Under the pieces are notes generated by a model. That model was not told the origin of the DNA, ran no database searches, and was given only the letters and a program-made list of their open reading frames with translations. A program made the translations under genes and the position numbers. Below are positions 50,450-50,491 of a DNA stretch of 50,491 bases, piece after piece; within the stretch, counting starts at the first letter, position 1; every line of letters begins with the position of its first letter. The stretch comes from Synergistaceae bacterium (GTDB taxonomy: Bacteria; Synergistota; Synergistia; Synergistales; Synergistaceae), in assembly GCA_030523725.1 (NCBI GenBank), contig JAUNHV010000010.1, positions 1 to 50,491 of the forward strand. The letters are read 5' to 3'.

Positions 50450-50491
50450 TAAAAAATGTTCACTTTTGTGAACATTCCGCAAGTGATAAAT
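50405..50491 (+). repeat. Repeat element in toxin gene; 55-bp repeat copy 2
   Basis: From 50405 the toxin reading is replaced. GCGCATCCCACGAAGGC resembles GCGCACCCTACGAAGGC at 49715-49731, and AAGCCCG matches the end of the palindromic family. From 50437 to the window end the sequence copies 49578-49634 (ATGTTCAC-TTTT-GTGAACAT hairpin). The window stops exactly where homology would end or leave known sequence. Confidence 0.85.

Overview
The window looks like a chromosomal contig of a Gram-negative, low-GC anaerobe. The best guess is a gut member of Synergistota, by inference from gene content and not by any database search. Reasons: a type V autotransporter with an outer-membrane barrel; zinc-ribbon forms of S14, S4, L24, L36 and adenylate kinase; a Firmicutes-like extension of the ribosomal cluster (map, a KOW protein, infA, two ECF ATPases); and the order recN, PSP1/RicT-type gene, ftsY, DUF4416. 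Synergistota shows this mix of traits.

Layout. (1) 1-11925: a giant autotransporter of at least 3970 residues, cut at its 5' end. It has a DUF6273-like N-terminal domain, two Chlamydia-Pmp-like modules (GGAI and FxxN motifs), 324-bp and 180-bp tandem repeats, a 617-bp perfect direct repeat, and a C-terminal barrel. It ends in a very long nested hairpin. (2) 12126-12896: rlmB, closed by a UUCG-loop terminator. (3) 13142-33117: one long str-S10-spc-alpha cluster behind a near-consensus promoter and a leader of about 310 nt: rpsL, rpsG, fusA, tuf, rpsJ to rplO, secY, adk, map, a KOW protein, infA, rpmJ, rpsM, rpsK, rpsD, rpoA, rplQ. (4) 33165-34611: two ECF-type ATPases with no EcfT following. 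(5) 34774-43904: a tightly packed housekeeping operon: xseB, ispA, dxs, tlyA, nadK, recN, ricT-like, ftsY, DUF4416. A small helical gene of unknown function follows. (6) glpX and greA, each with its own promoter and terminator. (7) Minus-strand operon malQ, yhcH-like, lplT-like MFS. (8) 49430-50491: an accessory edge with a family of short palindromic repeats, a DinJ-type antitoxin and a YafQ-type toxin whose 3' half has been replaced by repeat sequence. The window stops inside the second copy of a 55-bp repeat.

How it fits together. Most of the window is translation, secretion and isoprenoid/NAD(P) housekeeping. ECF ATPases usually energise vitamin or metal uptake. The novelty is at the edges: a repeat-built surface protein whose repeats predict in-frame size variation, and a hairpin repeat family with compensatory arm changes, one member of which seems to have destroyed a toxin gene.
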